NCBI GenBank assembly: GCA_020636895.1
Contig: JACJWZ010000001.1
Span: 186,001 to 250,000 of the forward strand
Direction of reading: 5' to 3'
DNA length: 64,000 nucleotides
DNA from: Thermoleophilales bacterium
Lineage (GTDB): Bacteria; Actinomycetota; Thermoleophilia; Solirubrobacterales; 70-9
The notes beneath the pieces are model-generated. The model searched no databases and was not told the DNA's origin. It saw only the letters and a program-made list of their open reading frames with translations. Positions 23,819 through 32,320 of the stretch are shown here, piece by piece (positions within the stretch are counted from its first letter, which is position 1; every line of letters starts with the position of its first letter). The position numbers and the translations under genes were made by a program.

Positions 23819-23964
23819 CTCGGTGCTCCTTCCGGGTCTCCGCCCCTGTACGAGACGGGACGATCGTGCGACATCGCACAATCGTCGTTCTCGGGCACTC
23901 TAGGACGGCGATCGGACGGGAAGGCGAAGGACAAGCGGTTCAGGGCCGCCCGGACCGTTGGCCG

Positions 23965-24858
23965 CTACGGGTTGTTGCCGGACTCGAGCTCGGAGATCTG
24001 GTCGCGGAGCTCCTCGATGTCGCCCTCGAGAACGTCGAGCCGCTCGGAGACGTCGCCGCCGCCGCCGGAGGCGCCGTCGGCCTGCGAGAGCTGATCCTCG
24101 ATCGCGGTCAAGCGCGCTTCGAACGCGGTCGCGTCGAAGTCGGCTGTCGAGCCGGTCTCGATCTGGTTGACGCGCTCGGAGATCGCGTTCAGATCGTCGT
24201 TGTCGGCGGAGTTGTCGCGAGCGTCGATCGCGAGCACGATCGCCACCGCCGAGGTGGCGAGGGAGAGGATCACGGCGGCGACGCCGAGGTACGTGCGTAT
24301 CCCGACCTTGCGATCGAGCGTCGCGACCCACGCGCGCAGACCCTCGAGCGTCGGCCTGGGTTGGGCTTTCGCGGCGGCGTCGGGAGGCGCGGGCGGAGCG
24401 GCGCCCGGACGAGCGCCGGCCGCCGTCTGTCCGGGAGCGGCCGGGCCACTCGTGCCGGGGGCGCCAGTGGGAGGTCTCTGCCCGGGCGCTCCCGGACCGG
24501 GCTGCCCGGGAGCGGCCCCGCTGGTGGCGGGTCCGCTCGCGGCGCCGGGGGCGCCCGCGCCGCGAGCGACGGCGGTCGGGGCGGGCGGCTGACCGGCGGT
24601 GGGAGGGGCGGACGGTTGCGCGCCCGCCGGGGCACCCGCCGACGGGGTGGACGTCGGAGTGCCTGGAGCGTCCGGAGCACCACTCGGAGTGCCTGGAGCG
24701 TCCGGAGCACCACTCGGAGTGCCTGGAGCGTCCGGAGGACCACTTGGAGCGCCGGGAGCGCCCGGAGTGCCACTGGGCGGTGGCGGAGGAGCGACCTGGG
24801 TCGGCGGTCCCTGGGGCTGGGAGGCACCGCGCTTGCTGCCGCGGCGGAACAGGGCCAT
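23965..24858 (-). CDS. Membrane-anchored protein with Pro/Ala/Gly-rich head and coiled-coil tail
   Basis: The 297-residue protein has a basic N-terminus (MALFRRGSKRG), about 150 residues of Pro/Ala/Gly/Thr low complexity, a helix, one membrane span (about residues 191-213) and a C-terminal part with two short predicted coiled coils (INQIET and ERLDVLEGDIEEL regions). The low-complexity part contains 10-residue repeats APGTPSGAPD encoded by 30-base DNA repeats. Function unknown. The topology suggests a cytosolic Pro-rich segment and an outside coiled coil. It follows the rhodanese gene by 3 bases. Confidence 0.75.
   Translation of the reverse strand: MALFRRGSKRGASQPQGPPTQVAPPPPPSGTPGAPGAPSGPPDAPGTPSGAPDAPGTPSGAPDAPGTPTSTPSAGAPAGAQPSAPPTAGQPPAPTAVARGAGAPGAASGPATSGAAPGQPGPGAPGQRPPTGAPGTSGPAAPGQTAAGARPGAAPPAPPDAAAKAQPRPTLEGLRAWVATLDRKVGIRTYLGVAAVILSLATSAVAIVLAIDARDNSADNDDLNAISERVNQIETGSTADFDATAFEARLTAIEDQLSQADGASGGGGDVSERLDVLEGDIEELRDQISELESGNNP
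24661..24780. repeat. Four tandem 30-bp units inside a coding region
   Basis: Units 24661-24690 and 24691-24720 are identical. The unit 24721-24750 differs at a few positions and 24751-24780 is a degenerate fourth copy. The period is a multiple of three, so copy-number changes would keep the frame and only alter the length of the Pro-rich head. Confidence 0.85.
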
Positions 24859-24861
24859 GAG

Positions 24862-25221
24862 CTACCTCCCGTCGGGGAGCGGACCGGCGACCGTGCCGCC
24901 ATCGGGCTCGATCGGCTTGCCGTCGGCGACCCAGGCCTGCAGCCCCCCGGCCAGGTTGAACGCCTCGAAGCCGGCCTCGCGGAGCGCGGCGACCACGAAG
25001 GCCGATCGGCTGCCGCTGCGGCAGGCGACGACGATCTCCCGGTCGCGATCGAGCTCGGCGGCCCGCACCGGAAGCTTCTCGAGCGGCAGATGCACGGCGC
25101 CGTCGATGTGCCCGGCATCCCACTCGTACTGCTGCCGCACGTCGATGAGCTGCGCTCCGGCCTCCACCTTGGAGGCGGCGTCCTCGGGGTTCAGTTCGGT
25201 TGTCGTCTCGGTTTCCTGCAC
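24862..25221 (-). CDS. Single-domain rhodanese-like sulfurtransferase
   Basis: The 119-residue protein has the rhodanese fold marks LIDVRQQYEWDAGHIDGAVHL near the start and the active-site loop ACRSGSRS with Cys67. It would carry a persulfide and pass sulfur to acceptors. It is cytosolic and single-domain, like GlpE or PspE without a signal peptide. The GTG at 25221 is chosen because no conserved sequence lies before it. It is the first gene of a two-gene unit with the membrane-anchored Pro-rich protein and diverges from the thiolase. Confidence 0.88.
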   Translation of the reverse strand: MQETETTTELNPEDAASKVEAGAQLIDVRQQYEWDAGHIDGAVHLPLEKLPVRAAELDRDREIVVACRSGSRSAFVVAALREAGFEAFNLAGGLQAWVADGKPIEPDGGTVAGPLPDGR

Positions 25222-25344
25222 GAGGGATGCGAGGATAGAGCGTCACCGCGCTCCGGAGCCCTCGGCGGGTCCCCTACCATTGCTCTTGCACCCGCCTTCT
25301 CACCGAGCGGGCTCGAAGCCCCTCGCCCACACAAGGAGAACCTG

Positions 25345-26508
25345 ATGCCTGAAGCAGTCATCGTCGATACCGTGCGCACCCCGATCGGCCGCGCCTTCAA
25401 GGGCTCGCTGGCCCAGCTGCGCCCCGACGAGACCGGCGCCTTCGTGATCGACCGCCTTCTCGAGCGCAACCCTGATCTCGACCCGAAGCTCGTCCAGGAG
25501 GTGTTCTGCGGCGTCGGCATGCCGCAGGGTCTCCAGGCGTTCAACCTCGCCCGGATCATGGTCCTGCTGTCGGAGAACCTGAGCGAGGAGACCACCGGTG
25601 TCACCGTCTCCCGCTACTGCGCCAGCTCGCTCGACGCGATCCGCCACGCCTCCAACGCCGTCAAGAATGGCGAGGGCGACGCCTACATCGCCGCCGGCGT
25701 CGAGTTCGTCTCGCGCTTCAACGAGCGCAACGAGGTCGCCGGCAACGACGACAAGAACTCCAAGCTCACCGGTGAGGGCGAGTTGCCCAACGTCTACATC
25801 GACATGGGCGTGACCGCCGTCAACGTCGCCGAGAAGTACGGCGTCTCCCGCGACGACATGGACGATTACGCGCTGCGTTCGCAGCACTTGGCCGTCGCCT
25901 CGCAGGAATCCGGCTTCTTCGACAAGGAGATCGTCGCGATCCCGACGCCGAACGGCGAGGTCAGCAAGGACGACGGCCCCCGCAAGGACGAGGGCGACAT
26001 GCGCGAGAAGCTCGGCAGCCTCAAGGAGGCGTTCGGTGGCGGTGGCGTCACGGCCGGCAACTCCTGCCCGCTCAACGACGGCGCGGCGGCAGCGCTGATC
26101 ATGTCCGATACGAAGGCGAAGGAGCTCGGCCTGACGCCGCGCGCCCGCATCGTCACCTCGGCCACGGCCGGCAACAACCCCGAGTACATGGGTGTCGCCC
26201 CGATCGGCGCCGTCAAGAAGGTGCTCGACCGCGCCGGGATGACGATCGACGACATCGGCACCGTCGAGCTCAACGAGGCGTTCGCCGCCCAGGTCATCCC
26301 GATCATGGAGGAGTGCGGGATCGACCAGGACAAGCTCAACACCCACGGTGGGGCCATCGCGCTCGGCCATCCGTTCGGCATGACCGGCGCCCGGATCATG
26401 GGCACGCTGCTCAACGTCATGGAGACCGACGACCACGCTGTCGGCCTCGAGACGATGTGCGTGGCCGGTGGCCAGGGCGAGGCGATGATCGTGGAGCGCG
26501 TCAACTAG
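25345..26508 (+). CDS. Thiolase (acetyl-CoA acyltransferase)
   Basis: The 387-residue enzyme shows both thiolase cysteines, Cys92 in SRYCASSLDA and Cys372 in MCVAGGQGE, plus NEAFAAQ and the HGGAIALGHPFGMTGAR motif with His342. It either cleaves 3-ketoacyl-CoA in beta-oxidation or condenses acyl-CoAs. Full length. AAGGAG stands 6 bases before the ATG at 25345. Given a large acyl-CoA dehydrogenase at 30.5 kb and a crotonase at 39.4 kb, a fatty-acid catabolic role is plausible, but the genes are not linked in one operon. Confidence 0.92.
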   Translation: MPEAVIVDTVRTPIGRAFKGSLAQLRPDETGAFVIDRLLERNPDLDPKLVQEVFCGVGMPQGLQAFNLARIMVLLSENLSEETTGVTVSRYCASSLDAIRHASNAVKNGEGDAYIAAGVEFVSRFNERNEVAGNDDKNSKLTGEGELPNVYIDMGVTAVNVAEKYGVSRDDMDDYALRSQHLAVASQESGFFDKEIVAIPTPNGEVSKDDGPRKDEGDMREKLGSLKEAFGGGGVTAGNSCPLNDGAAAALIMSDTKAKELGLTPRARIVTSATAGNNPEYMGVAPIGAVKKVLDRAGMTIDDIGTVELNEAFAAQVIPIMEECGIDQDKLNTHGGAIALGHPFGMTGARIMGTLLNVMETDDHAVGLETMCVAGGQGEAMIVERVN

Positions 26509-26535
26509 CGCAGCTTTCGACTGAACCCGCCTGAA

Positions 26536-26541
26536 TAGGGT
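26536..26541 (+). promoter_or_regulatory. -10 element TAGGGT, near-leaderless start
   Basis: TAGGGT ends 9 bases before the ATG at 26551. No ribosome-binding site fits in the space that would be transcribed. Confidence 0.45.
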
Positions 26542-26550
26542 GGCGGCGGG

Positions 26551-27138
26551 ATGGACTTCGCCGCCACCCTCTTCAGCACCGGCTGGGCGTCCGGGGTCAA
26601 CGCCTACGGGACGGTCGCCCTGCTCGGCATCCTCGGCCGGCTCGGAGTCGGCGAGGTCCCCTCTGGCCTCGAGCGCACCTCCGTCATCGCGATCGCGCTC
26701 GGCCTGTTCACGGTTGAGTTCTTCGTCGACAAGGTCCCGGCGCTGGACAGCGCCTGGGACTCGATCCACACGATCATCAGGCCGCTGATCGCGACGATCC
26801 TCGGTTTCCAGTTCGGGGGCGAGGAGGGGATCGACGGGATCCAGGAGGCGCTGGGAGCGGGGGCGACGGGGATCGTCGCGCTCGCCAGCCACCTCGTGAA
26901 GATGGGCCTGCGGCTCGGGATCAACACCTCGCCGGAGCCCGCCTCCAACATCGTCGTCAGCTTGACCGAGGACGGCCTCGTCGCCGTGGTCGTCCTCTTC
27001 TCGATCAACCACCCGGTCCTCGCGGCCTTCATCGCCGCCGTCCTGCTCGCGATCGGGTTGACGATCATCGCGTTCCTCTGGACCCGGATCCGGGCTGTCC
27101 TGAAACGCCGGCGCGAACGCCACGAGCATCTCCTGTGA
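26551..27138 (+). CDS. DUF4126 membrane protein
   Basis: The 195-residue protein has about four to five hydrophobic segments. The conserved marks of this uncharacterised family are SGVNAYGTVALLG at the N-terminus and FFVDKVPALDSAWDSIHT in the middle. It ends in a basic Arg-rich tail, predicted inside. No function is known for the family. It is preceded by a TAGGGT promoter at leaderless distance and followed by the FKBP gene on the same strand, 46 bases on. Confidence 0.82.
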   Translation: MDFAATLFSTGWASGVNAYGTVALLGILGRLGVGEVPSGLERTSVIAIALGLFTVEFFVDKVPALDSAWDSIHTIIRPLIATILGFQFGGEEGIDGIQEALGAGATGIVALASHLVKMGLRLGINTSPEPASNIVVSLTEDGLVAVVVLFSINHPVLAAFIAAVLLAIGLTIIAFLWTRIRAVLKRRRERHEHLL

Positions 27139-27184
27139 CGCGCGATGCGCCGTCGCCCGCGCCGATGTGGGAGGCTCCTCGGCC

Positions 27185-27763
27185 ATGAACGACGGGAACC
27201 GGTCCAAGATCCTCGCCCTCGGCGCCTTCGTGGTCGTCCTTATCGTCGCCGTGGTCGTCGGCCTCGTCGCCGGCGAAAGCGACGACTCCGGCGACTCCGC
27301 GTCGGCCGGTCCGGACTGCAGCACCGATTCGTCGATCTCCACGGACACGTCGAAGAAGCCCGACGTGTCGCCACCGGAGGGCGATGCGCCCGGCGAGCTC
27401 GAGTGCATCGACGTCGTCGAAGGTGACGGCGCCACGGCCGAGTCCGGCGATCAGGTAACCGTGCAGTACGTCGGGATCGACTTCGACACGGGCAAGCAGT
27501 TCGACGCCTCCTGGGACAACGGCCAGCCCTTCCCCTTTCAGCTCGGCGCCGGCAGCGTCATCGACGGTTGGGACGAGGGCGTCGTCGGCATGAAGGTCGG
27601 CGGCCGCCGCGAGTTGATCATCCCGCCCGATCTCGCCTACGGATCGCAGGGCCAGCCGCCCACGATCAAGCCGGACGCGACGCTCGTCTTCGTCGTCGAC
27701 CTGCTCGACGTCCAGGACGCGCCCGCGAGCACGGGCACGGCGACGCCCTCCCCGACCGGCTGA
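27185..27763 (+). CDS. Membrane-anchored FKBP-type peptidyl-prolyl isomerase
   Basis: The 192-residue protein has an N-terminal hydrophobic anchor (about residues 9-30), a Ser/Asp-rich linker and a C-terminal FKBP domain from about residue 65. Domain marks are GDQVTVQYVGID, a FPFQLGAGSVIDGWDEGVVGMKVGGRRELIIPP-like core of which VIDGWDEG and GMKVGGRR are diagnostic, and YGSQG. It would assist folding of exported proteins outside the membrane. I prefer the ATG at 27185, which has GGAGG upstream, to the GTG at 27167. Confidence 0.88.
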   Translation: MNDGNRSKILALGAFVVVLIVAVVVGLVAGESDDSGDSASAGPDCSTDSSISTDTSKKPDVSPPEGDAPGELECIDVVEGDGATAESGDQVTVQYVGIDFDTGKQFDASWDNGQPFPFQLGAGSVIDGWDEGVVGMKVGGRRELIIPPDLAYGSQGQPPTIKPDATLVFVVDLLDVQDAPASTGTATPSPTG

Positions 27764-27850
27764 CCGCGTCCCAAGGGATTCGAAGGGGTTCGCGGGCCCC
27801 GTCCGGCCGCGGTTCCCCGGCGCTTCACATTCCGTTCGAGGGCGCTCCAA

Positions 27851-27856
27851 TAGGGT
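27851..27856 (+). promoter_or_regulatory. -10 element TAGGGT with a conventional leader
   Basis: TAGGGT predicts a start near 27863 and a leader of about 36 nt that carries GGAGGA before the ATG at 27899. This is a leadered counterpart to the leaderless genes of the window. Confidence 0.45.
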
Positions 27857-27898
27857 GCGCGCGACCCGAAAGCAGACGTCTCCCGGAGGATCCCGCTC

Positions 27899-28606
27899 AT
27901 GGCCCTTGAACAGTCGCTCGCCCAGTTCGCGGAGAAGGAGACCTCGGAGGCCTTCTCCCTGCAGAACTCGAAGCTCCTCAAGGTCGAGCTGTCCGCGGCG
28001 ACCGTCCAGGCCAAGCTCGGCTCGATGGTCGCCCACCAGGGCGACGTGAAGTTCGAGCACGCGGGCTCGGGCGGCATGTCGCGCTTCGTCAAGAAGGCGA
28101 TGACAGGCGAAGGAACCGACCTGATGAAGGTCTCGGGCTCCGGCGAGGTCTTCCTCGCCCATATGGCCCAGGACGTGCAGATCCTCCGCCTCGAGGGTGA
28201 GGCGATCACCGCCAACGGCGCGAACGTCCTCGCGTTCGAGGACGGGATCGACTGGGACATCAAGCGGGTGGAGGGCGCATCGGGGATGCTCGGCGGCGGC
28301 CTCTACAACATGCATCTGCAGGGAACCGGGTATGTGGCGATCATGTCCGATGGCCCGCCGATGCTGATCCAGATCGCGGGCGAGCAGACCTACGCCGACC
28401 CGCAGGCGGCGATCACGTGGTCGGCCGGCGTCAGCACCTCGGTCAAGGCCGACGTCAACATGAAGACGCTGATCGGCAAGGGCTCCGGTGAGACGATGCA
28501 GATCGCCTTCAGCGGTCAGGGCTGGGCCCTGATCCAGCCGTCGGAGGGCCAGGTCGCCGCGACCGGCGGTGGCGCCGGGGGCATCGGGAAGTTCCTCAGC
28601 GGCTGA
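27899..28606 (+). CDS. AIM24 family protein
   Basis: The 235-residue soluble protein belongs to the AIM24/TIGR00266-like beta-rich family. Marks are LKVELSAATVQAKLGSMVAHQG, a GSGEVFLAHMAQDVQIL core, and a repeated Gly-rich turn pattern ending in SGQGWALIQPSEG. Bacterial members have no firm function; the name comes from a mitochondrial protein of altered inheritance. GGAGGA precedes the ATG. It is followed after 19 bases by an ABC transporter ATPase, with which it may share a transcript. Confidence 0.85.
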   Translation: MALEQSLAQFAEKETSEAFSLQNSKLLKVELSAATVQAKLGSMVAHQGDVKFEHAGSGGMSRFVKKAMTGEGTDLMKVSGSGEVFLAHMAQDVQILRLEGEAITANGANVLAFEDGIDWDIKRVEGASGMLGGGLYNMHLQGTGYVAIMSDGPPMLIQIAGEQTYADPQAAITWSAGVSTSVKADVNMKTLIGKGSGETMQIAFSGQGWALIQPSEGQVAATGGGAGGIGKFLSG

Positions 28607-28625
28607 TTCCGGGTAGGGCAGGCTC

Positions 28626-29603
28626 ATGATCGAAGCGGCGGGGCTGAGCAAGCGCTTCGGCGGCCAGATGGCCGTCGACGACGCGTCGTTCACGTGCGCG
28701 CCCGGAACCGTGACCGGCTTCCTCGGGCCCAACGGCGCGGGCAAGTCGACGACGTTGCGGATGATCTGCGGCCTCGCCCACCCGACGGCGGGTACCGCGA
28801 CGGTGCTCGGCGGGCCCTACCGGAGGATCGCCAACCCGGCCCGGCACGTCGGCGTCATGCTCGATGCCAGTGCCCAGCACAGCGGCCGCACCGGCCGCGA
28901 GACGCTGCGGCTCAGCGCCGAGACGATGGGTGTCGATCGCAGCCGGGTGCCGGAGTGGCTCGAGCGCGTCGGCCTCGATCCCTCGGCGGCGAAGAAGCGC
29001 GTCGGCAAGTACTCGCTGGGGATGCGCCAGCGCCTCGGCTTGGCCCAGGTCCTGATCGGCGAGCCGCAGGTCCTGATCCTCGACGAGCCCGCCAACGGCC
29101 TCGACCCGCAGGGCATCATCTGGATGCGTGACCTGCTGCGTGGCTTCGCGCAGGGCGGCGGCACCGTTCTCCTCTCCTCCCACCTGCTGCACGAGGTCGA
29201 CGCGATCGCCGATCAGCTCGTGCTCATCAACAGGGGAAGGATCGTGGCCCAGGGCGCCAAGGCCGAGCTGCTCGCGACGAGCGGCAGCTACGTCCGCAGT
29301 CCCGATCGCAGCGGGCTCGAGCGCGCCCTGCACGCAGCCGGGATCCAGTTCAGCGCGTCCGGTGACGGGCTCCTCGCCGACGGCGACGGCGAGCGCGTCG
29401 GCGCCGCCGCGCACTCCGGCGGTGTCGCGTTGAGTGAGCTTCGCGGCGCCGACGGGGGCGGGCTCGAGCAGCTCTTCCTCTCGCTCACGTCCGACGCGGG
29501 CGAACCGGGAACGGCGCCTCCGCCACCTCCTCCCGGAACGACGGCGGCGGGATCCGGTGGACAGCCGCCCCCTCCGCCACCACCGCCCGGAGCGCTGTCA
29601 TGA
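28626..29603 (+). CDS. ABC-2-type exporter ATP-binding protein
   Basis: The 325-residue protein has Walker A GPNGAGKST, signature YSLGMRQRLGLA, Walker B VLILDEPANGLDPQG and the H-loop SSHLLHEVD, in the DrrA/CcmA-like order of exporters. A C-terminal extension of about 90 residues ends in two polyproline tracts. Its last codons overlap the permease ATG by 4 bases (ATGA at 29600-29603), so the two subunits are made together. The substrate is not indicated. Confidence 0.9.
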   Translation: MIEAAGLSKRFGGQMAVDDASFTCAPGTVTGFLGPNGAGKSTTLRMICGLAHPTAGTATVLGGPYRRIANPARHVGVMLDASAQHSGRTGRETLRLSAETMGVDRSRVPEWLERVGLDPSAAKKRVGKYSLGMRQRLGLAQVLIGEPQVLILDEPANGLDPQGIIWMRDLLRGFAQGGGTVLLSSHLLHEVDAIADQLVLINRGRIVAQGAKAELLATSGSYVRSPDRSGLERALHAAGIQFSASGDGLLADGDGERVGAAAHSGGVALSELRGADGGGLEQLFLSLTSDAGEPGTAPPPPPPGTTAAGSGGQPPPPPPPPGALS

Positions 29604-30343
29604 GCGCCGCAGGGGCGACGGCGAGCTCTCCCCGGCCGGCGCTCCCGCGCCTCGTCGCGGTCGAGTGGCGCAAGATGCTCGACACCCGGGCGAGCCTGTG
29701 GCTCGTGGCCATCACCGCGCTCGGCGTCGTCGGCATCGCCATCGCGCAGGCGGCCACCGCCACCGGCTCCGACGCCGAGGCCGGTTCGATCTTCCAGACC
29801 TGCTGCGGCATCGCCAGCATCCTGCTTCCGATCGTCGTGATCCTGCTCGTCACGAGCGAGTGGTCGCAGCGGGCGGGCCTGATCACGTTCGCGCTCGTCC
29901 CGGCTCGCTCGCGGGTGATCGCGGCCAAGCTGATGGCGGCGGTCCTGCTCGTCGCGATCACCGTCGTGGTCTCGCTGATCCTGGCGCTGATCTGCGGTGG
30001 CGCGATCGGCGAGGGCACCGCTCTCTCCGGCGCCGACGCCGCCAACGGCGCCCTCTACCTGCTGATCAACGTCGTGATCGGGTTCTCGCTCGGGCTCCTG
30101 TTCATGAGCAGCCCGCTCGCGATCGTCCTCATGTTCGCGGCGCCGATCGTGATCTCCGTGGTCGGCGCGATCAGCGCCTCGATCAACGACGTCACCCAGT
30201 GGTTCGATCAATCCGAGCTGCCGGATCTGATCTCCGCGAACGCGTCGATCGATTGGGGCAGGGTCGGGGTCACGGCGCTCGTCTGGGCCGCCCTGCCGCT
30301 GGTGCTGGGGCTCGTCCGCCTGCAGCGCAGCGACATCGACTGA
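29600..30343 (+). CDS. ABC-2-type exporter permease
   Basis: The 247-residue protein has about six hydrophobic segments and the EWRKMLDTRASLWL start typical of ABC-2 permeases that pair with DrrA-like ATPases. It also has the SEWSQRAGLITFALVPAR segment seen in actinobacterial relatives. Start fixed by the 4-base overlap with the ATPase gene. It ends in a convergent gap facing the acyl-CoA dehydrogenase. Confidence 0.87.
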   Translation: MSAAGATASSPRPALPRLVAVEWRKMLDTRASLWLVAITALGVVGIAIAQAATATGSDAEAGSIFQTCCGIASILLPIVVILLVTSEWSQRAGLITFALVPARSRVIAAKLMAAVLLVAITVVVSLILALICGGAIGEGTALSGADAANGALYLLINVVIGFSLGLLFMSSPLAIVLMFAAPIVISVVGAISASINDVTQWFDQSELPDLISANASIDWGRVGVTALVWAALPLVLGLVRLQRSDID

Positions 30344-30379
30344 GCACTGGGCCCTCGACGGTCGACCAGGCTCCGCCTG

Positions 30380-30431
30380 CGCCGAACGTCGATTTCCACC
30401 CCCCATGGCCCCACACCGTCGACGTTCGGCG
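30380..30431. repeat. 13-bp perfect inverted repeat with 26-bp spacer in a convergent gap
   Basis: Arms 30380-30392 and 30419-30431 are perfectly complementary. The gap lies between the stops of the ABC permease and the acyl-CoA dehydrogenase, so the structure could end both transcripts. The spacer is long for a terminator, and a protein-binding or mobile-element remnant role is not excluded. Confidence 0.6.
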
Positions 30432-30484
30432 ACGGGAGATGCCGTCGGGTGGAGGCGCGGCCCCTGGTCGGCCCTGCTTCGCGC

Positions 30485-32236
30485 TCAGTCGGTGAACAGC
30501 GAGTAGCCGTACTCGCCGCGCTTGTAGGCGAGCTTCGCGATCGCCGTCATGCGGTCGTCGTCGTTGCGCTCCATCTGCCGGAGCTGGGAGCGGACCCGCC
30601 CCGCCGCGCGCCGGCAGAACGAGTCGGCGATGTAGCGCTCCTGACCGGAGGGCTCGACCCCCTGGTCCGCGAAGATCGCGGTCACCCGCGAGAGCACAGC
30701 GACCTGCGCGTAGACGTCGGAGATCGCATCGGCGAGGCGCTTCTGCTGCAGCTGCTTGAAGGTGACGTCCTTCTTGTGCTCGCGGATCAGGCCCTCGGTC
30801 ACCGCCGCGAGCTCACGCACCTGCTCGGAGACGGCGTCGGCGTGCTTCTCGAGCTCGGGATGGGCCATCGAGATGCTCTCGGGGGCGACCTGGCGCTTGA
30901 CGCGCCCCGCCGCGTAGTCGGCGAGGACGCCGATCGAGCCGATCGGGTCCCCGAGGCCGATGTTGCCGAGGCCGGAGAGCTTTTCGCCGACCGGCTTCAT
31001 CGCCGAGAGCGCGATGAAGCAGCGCATCACGTCGTTGGCACCCTCGAAGATCGGGAAGATCCGTATGTCGCGGAGGATCTTCTCGTAGGGGTGGTCCTTC
31101 ATGTACCCCTCGCCGCCCGCGAGCTGGAGCGCCCGGTTGGCCGCGTACCAGAGGAACTCGGTGCCCGCGACCTTGCAGATCGCCGACTCCAGCGAGTAGT
31201 CCTCGACCCCGGCGTCGGCCAGGCCGCAGGTCAGATAGGCCATGGACTCCAGCCCGAACAGGTAGGAGACCATCCAGCCGATCTTCTCCTGGACGAGCTC
31301 GAAGTCGGCGATCGGCTGGTCGAACTGGCGGCGCTCGCTGACGTGGTCGATCGTCAGGTCGATCAGCTTCTTCGCCGCGCCCACGGAGCCGGTGCCGAGG
31401 CCGATGCGGCCGTTGTTGAGGATCGACATCGCGATGTGGAAGCCATCGCCGGGCTCGCCGAGGACGTTCTCGGCCGGGACCCTGACGTCGTTGAAGTAGA
31501 GGCGCCGGAGGTCGTTGCCCCGCAGGCCCATCGTGTCGAAGCGCTCGCCGACCTCGAAGCCGTCCATCCCCTTCTCGAGGATCAGCGCGATGTGGCGGTC
31601 CTTGCCGTCGACCTCCGCTCGCGCGAACGCGGTGAAGACGTCCCCCTTGGAGCCGTTGCCGATGTAGCGCTTCTCGCCGTTGAGGACCCAGGAGCCGTCG
31701 GGCTGCTGGACTGCGCGGGAGCGCACGTGGTAGGCGTCGGAGCCGGCCTCGGGCTCGGTCAGGGCGAAGCCGGCGAGCTTGCGGCCGGCGGCGAGGTCGG
31801 GAAGCCAGCGCTCCTTCTGCTCGTCGGTGCCGAAGAGGTGGATCCCCTTGTAGCCGATCGACTGGTGGACTCCGAGGATGATCGAGAGGGTCGCGTCGAT
31901 CTGGGCGAAGGTCTCGAAGACCCGCGCGTAGCCCGTCTGCGAGAGCCCCTGGCCGCCGTACTTCTCGTCGACGTAGAGGCCGCAGAGCCCCGCCTCGCCG
32001 AGCCGGGCGATGTTGTCGTCTCCGATCCAGCGGTCCTCCTCGACCTGCCGGTGGTCGATCGAATCACCGATCTCCCGCGCCTTCGCGTTCAGGTCGCGGA
32101 CCTTGCGCTGCTCCTCGGCGTCCGGCTCCGGCCACGGGAACACCATCTCCTCGTGGATCTCGCCGAGCAGCAGGGACTTGGTGAAGGACGACGCGGCCGC
32201 GCCGCTCTCCGGCTTCTCGACGACGCTGGACTCCAC
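30485..32236 (-). CDS. Large acyl-CoA dehydrogenase (very-long-chain/ACAD9-like)
   Basis: The 583-residue flavoprotein dehydrogenates acyl-CoA to trans-2-enoyl-CoA. The first 400 residues are the usual dehydrogenase, with FALTEPEAGSDA and NGEKRYIGNGSKGD and the catalytic Glu in PIFEGANDVMR. About 170 further residues form a C-terminal helical domain, as in VLCAD and in bacterial long ACADs, which makes it longer than the 380-residue short-chain enzymes. GAAGGAG precedes the GTG at 32236. It is a single gene. Confidence 0.92.
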   Translation of the reverse strand: MESSVVEKPESGAAASSFTKSLLLGEIHEEMVFPWPEPDAEEQRKVRDLNAKAREIGDSIDHRQVEEDRWIGDDNIARLGEAGLCGLYVDEKYGGQGLSQTGYARVFETFAQIDATLSIILGVHQSIGYKGIHLFGTDEQKERWLPDLAAGRKLAGFALTEPEAGSDAYHVRSRAVQQPDGSWVLNGEKRYIGNGSKGDVFTAFARAEVDGKDRHIALILEKGMDGFEVGERFDTMGLRGNDLRRLYFNDVRVPAENVLGEPGDGFHIAMSILNNGRIGLGTGSVGAAKKLIDLTIDHVSERRQFDQPIADFELVQEKIGWMVSYLFGLESMAYLTCGLADAGVEDYSLESAICKVAGTEFLWYAANRALQLAGGEGYMKDHPYEKILRDIRIFPIFEGANDVMRCFIALSAMKPVGEKLSGLGNIGLGDPIGSIGVLADYAAGRVKRQVAPESISMAHPELEKHADAVSEQVRELAAVTEGLIREHKKDVTFKQLQQKRLADAISDVYAQVAVLSRVTAIFADQGVEPSGQERYIADSFCRRAAGRVRSQLRQMERNDDDRMTAIAKLAYKRGEYGYSLFTD

Positions 32237-32320
32237 GGGTGGTCTCCTTCGTTCGCTGTGCTGCGAGCCTAGTTGACGGTCCGTTTCACCTACCCGTGAC
32301 GCCGCCCGCTCAACCCGCCC

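Noticed and set aside
23866..25344. Long plus-strand extension ahead of the thiolase
   Set aside because: It is Gly/Arg/Ser-rich and antisense to the Pro-rich protein and rhodanese genes; a Shine-Dalgarno sequence marks the thiolase ATG at 25345.
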